Source: Nosema muscidifuracis (taxonomy: Eukaryota > Microsporidia > Nosematidae). Taken from it: a stretch of 64,000 nucleotides of DNA. Made by a program: the position numbers and the translations under genes. Shown piece by piece: positions 25,211-36,170 of the stretch; positions within the stretch are counted from its first letter, which is position 1; every line of letters begins with the position of its first letter. The DNA lies in assembly GCA_028335825.1 (NCBI GenBank), contig JAIOKI010000001.1, forward strand, positions 1-64,000, read 5' to 3'. The notes under the pieces were generated by a model. That model made no database searches. It was not told the origin of the DNA and saw nothing but the letters and a program-made list of their open reading frames with translations.

Positions 25211-27711
25211 ATAACACCCATGGAATTTTTTCAGACTTGTTATTGATGATTACTTCTTCAGCTCTAGTTATAATTGATAAATCTTGGAATTACATAAGGA
25301 TTTTATATACTTTTTATGATGAAAACTTATTAAATTATGTAAAAAAGAAAAAGTAGATCATTGTTTGATAGAGAAATATAATACTTTTCAAGTGAAAATA
25401 ATAATGCTGACTAATGATATTCTTAAAATTGAATAATCTAATTAATTTCACTTTTTTGATGGTTCTATATACTCAGAGATATTCAAATATTGAATAAAGT
25501 AGAAATCAATAGAAAGAAATAATATGTTGATTATGAAAGCGAGATTATGAGATTACAATGGATATTTTAATGCTCGTCTAATTAAGTAAAAAAGAATTTC
25601 TGTGTGGTTTGAAAGTAGCAATTATATTAAACGTTAAATATTTTTTATGGTATTATTTTTTGGATAATTTTGAGGGTTTTGTGAAATAACGAACAAATAG
25701 AAAATAAAATTACCCCTATGTTTACTGATATTTTATATACATAATACAAAGCTCTAATATCAAACATCTTAATTTATATTATAAAGAAAAACAACTGATG
25801 ACTGATCAATAAAGAAATAATTCAACTTATCTTTGATAACATTTATGATATATTGATAATGAAGTCTAAATTTGATGAAACATTTATAGATGATGAATTT
25901 ATGCTGAGATGATATCTATTTTATAATAATGAAGTTAAGTCAATTTTTCTTAAAATTATGAAATTACTAAGTTCATGATATAAAGATTATGATAAGTTTT
26001 CAAATACATATATTGTTGATAATGTTTTCTTTGGAGGTCTAGTAAATTATAGAAATGTTTCTCCTTAATTAAGAACTTCTTCTTTTATGATCCCTGTATT
26101 TTATAATTCTTTGTTATATAATACTTCATAAAGTATTTCGTATCCTAAACTTTTGCAAGACATTCTTTCTCAATTATGCTAGTGGAGTTTTTTCTTCATT
26201 TCAGATTTGAGATAAAATGCTTCTAATATAAACAGATCATTATAATATGTCTAGTTTAATTCTATTTGTTTACGTAAATATCTTTAAATATTTCTTCATA
26301 TTTGATATTCTAATTATAATCTATCTTTCATTTTATTATATGATATAACTCCTTGGAAATGACTACACATCTAGTAATAAATTTCTTCAATAATTAATCA
26401 TTTATGTAGTTTTCTTATTCGTTGTAACTTTGAATTTCTTGTATTTTAATGACTTATCTTTTTTGATTATAGAACATATCCTGATCTCAATATTGTTTTT
26501 TTAGTTTAGTGTTAGATTGTTCTTTTCTACAATTTTAATTTATTTTTTGAATTTATGTCATGTTCATCATGATTATCTATATATAATAATATCATCTATA
26601 TAGACAATTCAAGATTTATAAATTTTGATCCCCTTAAAATATTATCCATATAATTCTGAAAAATGGTTAATCCTTTTCATTCATATAGTTAATGTTTATG
26701 TCTAAATGATCTTTTTATAAAAGCATAATATTAAAAAATCATCTTTCAAGTCTATATTAGTAAATTATTTGTTACTTTTAATTTAAGAATTAAATGTTCT
26801 ATATCTATCTATATCTACTATTTTGTTATGATCTATTAAGTTTAATATTAATATTACCCTTATATTAGGATTAATAAAGCTCTTATATTTTTATCCATGT
26901 TTATTTTGATTCTATACTATAATATTTCGATAACAGAAACTTTAATACTTCTTCCATATCATCTTTATATTTTTAAAAAATATTATAATTCTTCTCTACA
27001 TTTTTATTATTAGAATAGATGAATATTTTATGTTCTTATTTATGGTTCCCTAAGGTATAATATAAAACTTTAGAAAATATTCTTTCTTTTTATAAAACAT
27101 GTCTTAAATTTCTTTTCAAGGTATTTTCACTCTTTTATAAATTGAAGATAATATGAACATATACATCATGTTAGTATCAAATACTACTTTATTTTTTAGT
27201 TTTGTAGATATATCAAATATTCTACATTTAATATTTTATTATACTACCTTTACTTTTATATCGAAATTTCTTCTTGATTCATAATACTTATTTTATAAAC
27301 ATTCTTCTTTACTATATATCGATTATTTGTTAAATCTTGAATAAATTTTAACACCAATTTTCTCTTTATTTATCATTTTGTTGTTATTCATTTCAAGTAT
27401 ATTATTTAATGTCAGTATATATGTTTTACTATGAAATATTCTTTTCTAACTCCACAAATAATAATTTTATTGAAACATACCCTACTATCATATTAATTTG
27501 TTATATAAAATTATTTAATTTATCAATAGTAGATCAGTATATCCAATAGAATATTTTTAGACTAATTTAAGTCTAATTATGTATGAACTGATCCAATGAT
27601 AATTCTTAAAATATTCCCTTAAAAAGAATTCTACTTTAAGACTATAATTATGCATTTCATTGCATAATCATCTCCTTTCTAAGTATAAAAAGAAAAACTT
27701 TCTTTATTTCT
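25211..27711. other. Decayed DNA around the retroelement fossil
   Basis: This 2.5-kb stretch contains no intact gene. It is dominated by broken coding-like sequence, part of which is the Gypsy-like remnant listed separately. The last 40 bases carry a TATA-like box (TATAAAAAG near 27,685) that may serve the small homeodomain gene. Confidence 0.5.
26450..27050 (-). mobile_element. Fossil of a Ty3/Gypsy-like LTR retrotransposon (reverse transcriptase part)
   Basis: On the minus strand the reverse-transcriptase active-site signature YIDDIIIY is legible near 26,580, preceded at the expected distance by the palm-region pattern FQ-x-x-M. An earlier catalytic block of the form IDLK is also recognisable nearer 26,750. 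This order and wording are typical of Ty3/Gypsy elements. The copy is broken many times and clearly old. Flanking decayed sequence on the same strand, from about 25.9 to 27.6 kb, probably belongs to it, but I could not assign gag, protease, integrase or LTRs with confidence. Confidence 0.6.
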
Positions 27712-27978
27712 ATGAGCAAGAAAACTCTAAATTTCATTGACCAAGAAAATGAAATTATAGAGTCATATTCCTCCTCTAATAGAAAACCCAGATTTAGATA
27801 TAAATATAGTAAAATGGAGGAGGAATATTTAGAAGATTTTTTTCGAAATAATCCCTATCCTAATAAAATGGATAAGATAGGGATAAACATACGAACAAGG
27901 ATACCTATTAGTAACTTAAAAATATGGTTTCAAAATAGGAGATCCAAAGAAAAACATAAAAAGAAGAATATTTCTTAA
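27712..27978 (+). CDS. Small homeodomain protein (88 aa)
   Basis: A short protein that is little more than a homeodomain. Residues about 25-84 carry it, with the recognition helix NLKIWFQNRRSKEK. Trp72, Phe73, Asn75 and Arg77 correspond to the canonical positions 48, 49, 51 and 53, and basic residues follow to the C-terminus as a nuclear localisation signal. The 24-residue N-terminus is acidic and Ser-rich. It should bind DNA in the nucleus as a transcription factor. Microsporidia have a modest set of homeobox genes; I cannot say which one this matches. It is an intact gene between a retroelement fossil and decayed coding DNA, and differs clearly from the homeodomain pair at 57-58.7 kb. Confidence 0.88.
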   Translation: MSKKTLNFIDQENEIIESYSSSNRKPRFRYKYSKMEEEYLEDFFRNNPYPNKMDKIGINIRTRIPISNLKIWFQNRRSKEKHKKKNIS

Positions 27979-29343
27979 ATCCATAATCTTAAAATAAATA
28001 AATATTCATGTAAATATTTTTAGGTTTTTTTCAATATTAAAAATTAAATTTATCATAAATATTATTTTGAATATTAGTTGAATTACAAAATGTTGTAATA
28101 AAAGATACTAGATTCTTGTAAATATAGAATATCTAAACTTAGTAATTAAGTGTTAGTTTTTATATTTTTAGGAAAGTAATTCTTTTGAGTTTTTAGTTGT
28201 ATAAAAATGACACCATATTTCTAATACAATCTTAAATAATTTAAGTTTAAAACTATCTTTATAATGTAATACAATAAAATCTTTTGTATTTTACATAGAT
28301 TTTCTAAATTCAGTAATATTTCTAGGTTCTTTAATTACACCAAAATATGTACAATCATAGAATTTTCTTTACTATATTTAAAATCATCAAAATTTAATAA
28401 TTATAACTTTTTTCTCTTTAACATCCTTTTTTATTACTTGCATATATATTTATCTACTTTGTTCATTCTTGTTTCATATTGTATATCTTTCTTTGGAAAT
28501 GATCATAGATTCATCAAATTGTATTTCTCAATAAAATTTATTCTTATCATCATTTAATGAAAGAATCTTTACTCAAATCAAACCAGTAATTTACTAAATC
28601 TGTATCTAAGAAAGGAATCATTACTTCAAAATTATTATTAGATATAACTGCTTAGCATAATTGGGGTTTAATGATATAAAATTCCTCTCCAGATGAATAA
28701 TCTCAATCAAAAATAAATTTTCTACATTCATTCCCTTTTAATCACAATTTCTGTTTTTTAACAGTCTTCATAATCAAGTCTAACAATATATGAGTCTCAA
28801 GGTCATATTTCAATTACTTTATCTATATACAATAATCTACCCTTGGAGTATTTTTTTACATCCACTCAGATTCTCCTTCTTATTTAGCTCTCTAAACTCT
28901 TTTTCCTAATTTCGTCTATTTTTTCCTCCTTAGAAGTATTTCTGATAATAAAAATTTACAAATTCTTAGAAGCTCTTTCAAAAATCTCTTTTCTCAAGCT
29001 TTCTTTTTTAACTCTATATAACTCTAACGTATACATAATAATCTCTAGTTCTCTAAAAGTATCCTGATCTCTTAGCCATAGTCATCACTTGACAATTTAG
29101 TTTTTAGTATCTCCCCCATATTAATGCTTAAATTTAATTTGAGCTATATAATAGAATATAAGATTTTTTCAAGAAAAAATTACTATTATAAAAGAAAAGC
29201 ATCAAAATTTCAATCCAAGAATGTATATTCCACACCATTAAATTTCTGCTTGTAGAGCATGAAAAAGATAAAACAAGATATTATTTTATGACAGCAATAA
29301 TTGAATATTGTATTTTTAATTAATAAATAAATAGTTAAATTGT
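27979..29343. other. Intergenic stretch with decayed minus-strand coding DNA
   Basis: Between about 28,250 and 29,130 the minus strand has protein-like stretches in changing frames (for example NNNFEVMIPFLDTDLVNYW and SSGEEFYIIKP), flanked by AT-rich sequence. It is the residue of one or more dead genes or elements that I could not name. No intact gene is present. Confidence 0.45.
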
Positions 29344-30987
29344 TTAATAATATATTCGTTTATAATCATCCAAAAAATTATAAATATAATCATAACTTGG
29401 ATTAATCTGATTATATTCAATTAAATTGCATAATTCTAACCTAATATTTTCAAGTATTAACGAATAAATATCGTATCCATATTTTGCGATATTTTCTTTT
29501 TGATAAATCTTCGAAAGGAATTCATTTACGTAAAGAATAATGTGATCAAAAGTATTCTTCGAATTATTTTCTACACTTTCGAAGAAATTAAATAGCATCA
29601 ATGTATCATTAGAAAAATTATTTTTAGTTGATCTCTTCTCGTACATCTCACACATTTCAAAATACATTAATAGATCAAAATAGACACTTGAAATATTATC
29701 ATGGTTATAACTAATTTCATCAATGATAAACTGAGAGAGTTTTTCATAATATTTAGATTCAGAATTATCATTTTCTTTTCTCAATCTTAAATTAACGTAA
29801 TCAAAGTTTATATTATTTTCACATTTTTCAACTAGACCTAAGGTGAATAGAATTTCATACATTATCAAATTTCTAGCTTTTCCTGTATTAGATAGAATAC
29901 TTATTAAAATATCCTTGTATAATTTACTATCTTTTATAAGATAAAAAAATCTTAAAATACTTTCAATATTTTCTAGGCTGCTATTTTGACAAGTTTTAAA
30001 GAAAAACTTCATTTCTTCAAAAACATCTTCATCAATACATTTATGCTTTTTATTGTCAGAATTTTTAGCATAACAATTCCAGTTCATAAATATTCTATCA
30101 TAAAAAAATCCCACTTGTAGGTTTTGAAAGTCTTTTTTAGGGTTATCTAAAGATTTAGAATACTCAATAGCTTCATATTGATCAAATATACCATTATCAT
30201 TAGATTCAGTTGTTTTTCTGAATTTATCAAATTTTCTTGCTCTTGACTTAAATATATTATCTTCTCTATCAATATAAAGACAGGAAATATTTATTAATGA
30301 TAATAATCGTAATATTTCGTTTAATACTTCACCCCTATAATCGTAGTAATTTTTTAGATAATACTCAAGATATTTTTTATAATTAAATTCATTCATGTCA
30401 ATATTGTATATAAATATATTATCACTATGTTGAATTAAACTAAATTTAAATTCAAAATGATCGCAACATTTTGAACAGATTAGATCTGAAATAAATACAC
30501 TATTATAAGCTGGATTATTTTTCACGTCTTTATTATATACTAAGTATGACTTAGTATCTTCATTATCATTAATATAATGAGAATAATCTGAAAGATTTCT
30601 CATTAAATTAGAAATTTTATCTGCATATTTATTAGTTTCTTCATTTTTTGCAATATAAAATGACTTATTTTTATCTCCGAATCCGTATACAATTTCAATA
30701 AGTTTTTTTTTGAATTCATCTTTCAAATCATTTTTTTCATCTAGATACTTGTTGAAGCTAATAGTTTTTTCTTCTGTTAATTCGCGTAATTCATCGTATC
30801 TTGTGATAACAATCCATGATTTACAGATCTTTAGTACATGCATTGGACAATTAGAATCTTTGCCTATAAATAAAAAATCTTCAAAAATTTTTTTCTTCAA
30901 AATTATTTTAGATATATCTTCTCGTATTTCTTCTTTCAGTTTAGATGTAGAAATTGATATTAAATGTAGTAAAGCAAAAAATTTCAT
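29344..30987 (-). CDS. Predicted secreted protein, family B, copy 1 (547 aa)
   Basis: ATG follows TTTTTTACCCCATC, a strong local start motif. The first 15 residues (MKFFALLHLISISTS) form a signal peptide. The rest is a Lys/Asp/Asn-rich, largely helical protein with no TM segment. It is clearly related to the protein at 36.2-37.8 kb through shared blocks: the ITRYDEL region, an acidic DEKNDLK block, the YGFGD block near residue 100, LMRNLSDYSHYI, a helical repeat-like part around 340-400, and the YFEMCEMYE block near 465. I know no domain. Together with family A these look like subtelomeric host-exposed proteins, which is inference from location, multiplicity and signal peptide. Confidence 0.85.
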   Translation of the reverse strand: MKFFALLHLISISTSKLKEEIREDISKIILKKKIFEDFLFIGKDSNCPMHVLKICKSWIVITRYDELRELTEEKTISFNKYLDEKNDLKDEFKKKLIEIVYGFGDKNKSFYIAKNEETNKYADKISNLMRNLSDYSHYINDNEDTKSYLVYNKDVKNNPAYNSVFISDLICSKCCDHFEFKFSLIQHSDNIFIYNIDMNEFNYKKYLEYYLKNYYDYRGEVLNEILRLLSLINISCLYIDREDNIFKSRARKFDKFRKTTESNDNGIFDQYEAIEYSKSLDNPKKDFQNLQVGFFYDRIFMNWNCYAKNSDNKKHKCIDEDVFEEMKFFFKTCQNSSLENIESILRFFYLIKDSKLYKDILISILSNTGKARNLIMYEILFTLGLVEKCENNINFDYVNLRLRKENDNSESKYYEKLSQFIIDEISYNHDNISSVYFDLLMYFEMCEMYEKRSTKNNFSNDTLMLFNFFESVENNSKNTFDHIILYVNEFLSKIYQKENIAKYGYDIYSLILENIRLELCNLIEYNQINPSYDYIYNFLDDYKRIYY

Positions 30988-30990
30988 GAT

Positions 30991-31001
30991 GGGGTAAAAA
31001 A
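30991..31001 (-). promoter_or_regulatory. C-rich start motif of family B copy 1
   Basis: TTTTTTACCCC on the minus strand, three bases before the ATG. It is among the clearest copies of the motif in the window. Confidence 0.65.
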
Positions 31002-32279
31002 TTTCAAATTTTTATTTTTACAAATAAATTAATTTTTTTAGTAGAAAAATCGAAAATATTGAAAATCATAGATATGTTAAAAATGAAGAAATAAAGAATT
31101 ATTATTATTGTATTTAAATTAAAAATTTTTTAATTTATCAATTGTTAGAATATATTTTTTAAATATTTTATTGTAGTTAGAAAATAATAAATTTATGATT
31201 TTAAATGTAATATTTTATTTTTATGTAATTGTTGTGTAATTTTAATTTACAAATATAAATTTGTTATTTAAATTAAAAATATATCAAACATTTATATATG
31301 TCAGAAAAAGAGATAATAATTTTCTATTTGTCATCACAATGCTGATGATTAAAAAAATTAAATTTTATAAATTCAAGATGTTTGAATGATAATAATAAAT
31401 TAAAAATTACGTATTTAAATTCTGATTTTATAATTTGAGAGTGAAACAATACAGATACTCTAATAGATTTATAACAATATTGGTTGATAATTTAAATACT
31501 TTATTATTGTTAGAAAAATTGAATTTCATCTTTTATTTATAGTTGATTATACATAGATAAATTGAATGTTAAGTAGTGTACTACTATTAAACATATATTT
31601 AATTTGAAATGAATAATTTCAAAAATATAATTTTGTAACTTAAATTAATAATTCACATTTTAAAATTTTATGTGGTTTAAAAAATATTTCAAACAAAATT
31701 CCAGCCAAAAATACAAATTCAATATTTAATAGGTATGAAGATTGTGCACATAAATGTTACGTTATAACAGGACCAAACAAAAAAATTGGAATGATCATTA
31801 AACAATTTGTATATAATAAAAATTTTTGTTATCATCTTACGAAATACCACGTGGTCATAACAAAATTTATATATAATAATATAACATAACAGGATATTTT
31901 TTGTATTTTTTTGTAAAGAAATTCATTTATTATGTTTCTTTTTCTTAATGCTCTAAACTTATTATGAGCTACTTGCACATGAATTCTGTTGATGCAGAAT
32001 TTATTAATTATTCTATATAATATAATTACTTAGTCCTAAATGTCATTCAAACAGCTTTCTTAGAATACTTGTTATTATACCAGATTTTGTACTAGACATA
32101 TCTTTAGATCACTGCAGTATAGGAACCATACATTCTTTGTAAATATTAATCAGTAATTTTACAAAATGTCAAATAAATTACCCCTTTTTTATAAATTTCT
32201 ATTGGATAAACAACATAAAATAAAATAAACCCCAAACATACATACATTATTACATATATAGACAAAGGGAACAATGTAC

Positions 32280-32930
32280 AAATAGAAAAATTTATTGCCA
32301 ATTCTTTAATTTATATCGTAATGCAAAAGCTAAAACTTTTGATGTTGACTTATTAAATCAAGTTTTAAGTATATACACACTACTGAATTCTTAAATTGTA
32401 AATGAAAAGCAATACTTGCTGATTCATTATTTGTATAAGCTACATTATAGGTTGATTTATGAAACAATGACAAGAATTGTATTATTCATACTGTACTAGT
32501 CTCTATGTATGGATTGAAGTCTGATTGTATGCCATTTACTGGTATATTAGATTAAGATAATTTTGATACTACTGAATTAAATTCAGCAGATGGCAGAAGC
32601 TTCATCTTATTTGTGGATAAAAGATACTCATTTCTTTGTAATATAGAATATTTATTGAGGATTTATAAGGATAGAGATTTATAGTTTTCTTCAAGTGTTT
32701 TCTATTCGTACATATCATACCTGGATATTATAAATGACATATCTTTCTTATGATCTATTGTTTTCTATTTTATAAAACTTATTTTAATGTCTTTAGTCTA
32801 GAAATCATCTAGTAGATTTTGAAGAATTCTATCATTTGCTTAGATATGGGTTTTTTCACTTTGGACAAGCTATATGGTTAGACATTGTTATTAATTGAAA
32901 TAATAGATAAAGAAGTGTCAAAAATATAAT
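32280..32930 (-). repeat. Decayed dispersed element, copy 2 (family not identified)
   Basis: Counterpart of 24,590-25,210 in the same orientation, with shared blocks in the same order. On the minus strand it has longer protein-like stretches than copy 1, for example KLLPSAEFNSVVSKL and ESASIAFHLQFKNSVV. No named protein family is evident. It is broken, with several breaks. Confidence 0.5.
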
Positions 32931-33649
32931 GATTTCTTTATTTATATAATTAAAGAGGAACATTAATTTTAAGATAGTATTTTATGTATCTAAATATCTA
33001 ACTTTTGAATATTATAAATATAAGAGTCATAAACCAATTAATTAATAAATTAACTTAAAATGATTTTACAGAAGCAGGCAAAGATAATCTTATAAATATA
33101 TAAAATTTAATCTATGAGTAATTATATTTTCTTAAGTATTTTTAATTTAACAAAAAAAATATATTTTCAATAATAAATTAAATATAAAATTAAAGAGTTG
33201 TATGAATCTTATTTATAATAATTAATAAAGTACAAACTTTAAGAGATTATTCTAAGTTTTATATAAATAGATAAAATACTTAAAAGAAATATTAAATTTT
33301 CTTCATACTAGTTAAATAACATCTATGAAAAACTTTTTATATTATAAAAATTATAAGATATTTTATCTGTCTAGATTAAATTCTTCATATATGCTTAATC
33401 AATAATTTTTACTAAACATCAGATCATGTAAAATTTATTATTTTATTCATGTTATGTAATACAGATAAATAAATATTCTATAATATTTCAGATATATATT
33501 TATATTCTCTCTTTCTTAAGTTCTAGAAAACTTGATAATAAGTTCAACCCTTAGAGTTCATTAAGAAGAAGTTAATTGTAGAGTCGATACCCAAATAATG
33601 TAATAACCTTATTGTAAGTGATGATAAAAGTTAATTTTAATATGACTTA

Positions 33650-34720
33650 TTAAAATATCAATATAATTTAAATATCATCATTTAGATCACTGACACTCTT
33701 ATCAGAACTCAATACATCTTCAAATACTTCACTTCTTATTGTCACATTATTTTCTTAATATATATTTTTATTTATACAACCCATTGAAAATATAATTAGC
33801 ATCAGCTGATATTGCCATATTAAATGTCTTAGCTTGTAACAAACTTACATTTATTATACAGTATAAATATCTTTAAGATTTATCTTTATTGATATTGGTA
33901 AAAATATAAGACATCCACGTTTCATATCGCTTGTAGTAAATTTACATGTTATTATTTAAGTGTAGTAAGTTTTTCAAAATACTTCAGAAAGTAAACAATT
34001 GTATCTTTTTTTCTAATCCTGAATCATTAACATTTATATCTACTTCTTCTACATTTAAAGATAATATTTTGTAAGCCCGTGTTTTATAGATGTATCTAAG
34101 AATAGAACAAAACTTTTTTTTCTAAGTAGTATATTTCACTTACATTATTATAATATATTTTATGATCATAACTATTTTTAATAGTTTTAAATAATCTTCA
34201 TAAAATTTAAAATTATTTTTTCTCTAGGTTATACAATAGTAATAGCTTCAAAAATTAGTAAATCTTCTTCAATATTATTATTACAAGCATCTTTTATTTC
34301 ATCACTACATTACTTAGTAGTCATAAATTTAATTTTAACATTATCAAAATTGATTGATATTTCATTTCTTATATATGCTATACATTCAATATTCTTAATA
34401 GAAATATCCAATATAGTCTTTCATTATTAAATTCTATAAGATTTTCCATTTACTCCAATATTATTAATTTCTAATACTTTCATATAAATATTTATCTTAT
34501 TATATATCTTAATAATTTCATCAATATTATTTCACCTATACCACTAACAAAAAATAAAGTATTTTCATATAATCTTAAATCTGTATCTTTAAACATCTCT
34601 ATATCTTTTTTATAGTAATAATATCTCCTTCTTGAGATTTAATAGATATTCTATCATCAGCAAGTTTTATAATATTTTTTCATTTTTCAGAAAACCGTTT
34701 TCTATTATTACAACTTCTAT
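33650..34720 (-). pseudogene. Broken gene of about 1.07 kb with a preserved start motif, family unknown
   Basis: A perfect start motif (TTTTTTACCCC) stands at its 5' side, but the codon in the start position reads ATA. Downstream, coding-like segments follow one another on the minus strand in several frames over about 1.07 kb (for example DDRISIKSQEGDIITIKK, NIECIAYIRNEISINF, SDMKRGCLIFLPISI and VFEDVLSSDKSVSDLNDDI at the end). There is no signal peptide, so it is not a member of families A-C. The number of breaks shows it has been dead for some time. The function could not be recognised. Confidence 0.5.
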
Positions 34721-34731
34721 GGGGTAAAAAA
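34721..34731 (-). promoter_or_regulatory. Preserved C-rich start motif before the broken gene
   Basis: TTTTTTACCCC on the minus strand, identical to the motif of the live family B gene at 30,991-31,001, directly before an ATA codon. Confidence 0.5.
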
Positions 34732-35126
34732 ATTAAAATTATAAAATTCAATAGCAAGTTATTGGTTTTTGAATATATATTTATATATTTTTTTACCCTA
34801 AAACACATCATCTTCAGTAAAATAATATTCATATAAATTTAAAAAAGAGTTTTGATAAAAATATACAATTATAGCTTCAAAGATGAGAAACATTCTTAAA
34901 ATTAAATATATTTGAAATTACTTAGAGTTTTTACTTTTTTGATAAGAAAGCGATAATATAAAGGTAAGAAGACATAATCCTAAATGAAATATTTATCTAT
35001 TGATAATAAACACAAATATTAGTCATTAATAGAAGAGAATTATAAATCATAATAATATAAATAGGTGAAATATCTTAAGATTTTCTTTAGCAGTTTGATT
35101 TAGAAAAATTGAGAAGAAACGACTAA

Positions 35127-35342
35127 CTTGCTAATATACTTACTTTAATAGATTGTTTAATAGAAAAATATACCTTTTATTATAACATAGGACACAATAC
35201 ATACAATGTTAAATATAACTTCATGAATACGGATCTCTATGAAATCAATACTTCTGAAGAAAACTTTTACAACATTCCAATGGAATACAGAACAGGAAAA
35301 GAATGTCATCTAGAGATGATGAAAAAAATATTCATACTTTGA
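35127..35342 (+). pseudogene. Coding scrap, 71 codons, no proper start
   Basis: An open stretch between two stops with clear protein-like composition, including LIDCLIEKYTFYYNIGHNTY and FYNIPMEYRTGKECHLEMMK. The only in-frame ATG codons lie well inside and there is no start motif. Probably the surviving middle or end of a dead gene. It does not match families A or B by eye. Confidence 0.35.
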
Positions 35343-36170
35343 TATACATTTTAAAGCATGTTTATAGATGATTCAATACCTATAATTAGATATTCTTGAT
35401 ATCAATTAATGATGAATTATTTTATAAAAAAATCATAAAACATTTCCTCCTTGATTATTGCTTATACATCCATTATGATATAACATACCTTATTTTTGTG
35501 ATATGATTATTAGCATAACAATTACCAAATAAAAAAAAAATGAATTTTATTATGCCATGCGCATATTATTAAATTTTTTAATATATCCGCAGGGATAATA
35601 AAAATTATTTAAAAATATTTCAATAAGAGAATGATCAGAAATATATTAATTATTCAATCACCTGTTTTCAATCAATTAAAATAATAATAATATTGTAAGC
35701 TTAATGTAACTAAAAGACTGACTATAAATAAAGTCTAATATTAAAGATTAGTGTAAATAAGTTTAGAACTCTAGTAAAATAATAAGAATATGTTTAGAAA
35801 TTTTTGAAAAAATATCTAAAATATTTATAAAAATTTTCTTTTTTTAATTTAAATTTTAAAAATATTTTAAGAAAAAATAAATTAAAAATTAATTTAAAAC
35901 AATGGGTTATTTAAATATTTATAAATATGATTTCCAAAGAAAATAAACTACTATTGAAAGTGTTTTTAATTTATATTTTGTGAACATATAAACATTGCTC
36001 AAATATCAAAAAATATTTTGTTTAATTAATTAATTTATATTGATCTAATTCTCTATTTAAACTATTACTTGTTTCAATGTTTTCTCTGTAGTAATTTTTT
36101 AAATTAAATTTCTATAAAAACTTTTTAATTTAAATTTTAAAAATATTTAAACAAAAAAATTTTAATCCTT

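Larger units (their letters stand above)
30988..36170. other. Region between the two divergent family B genes
   Basis: About 5.2 kb separates the head-to-head family B genes. It holds the second copy of the dispersed element (32.3-32.9 kb), a broken promoter-bearing gene (33.6-34.7 kb) and a coding scrap (35.1-35.3 kb), all listed separately. The remaining sequence is AT-rich without features I can support. Confidence 0.55.

Noticed and set aside
30710-30997. Open frame of 95 codons on the plus strand
   Set aside because: Antisense of the family B signal-peptide region; composition Ser/Phe-rich as expected for a shadow.
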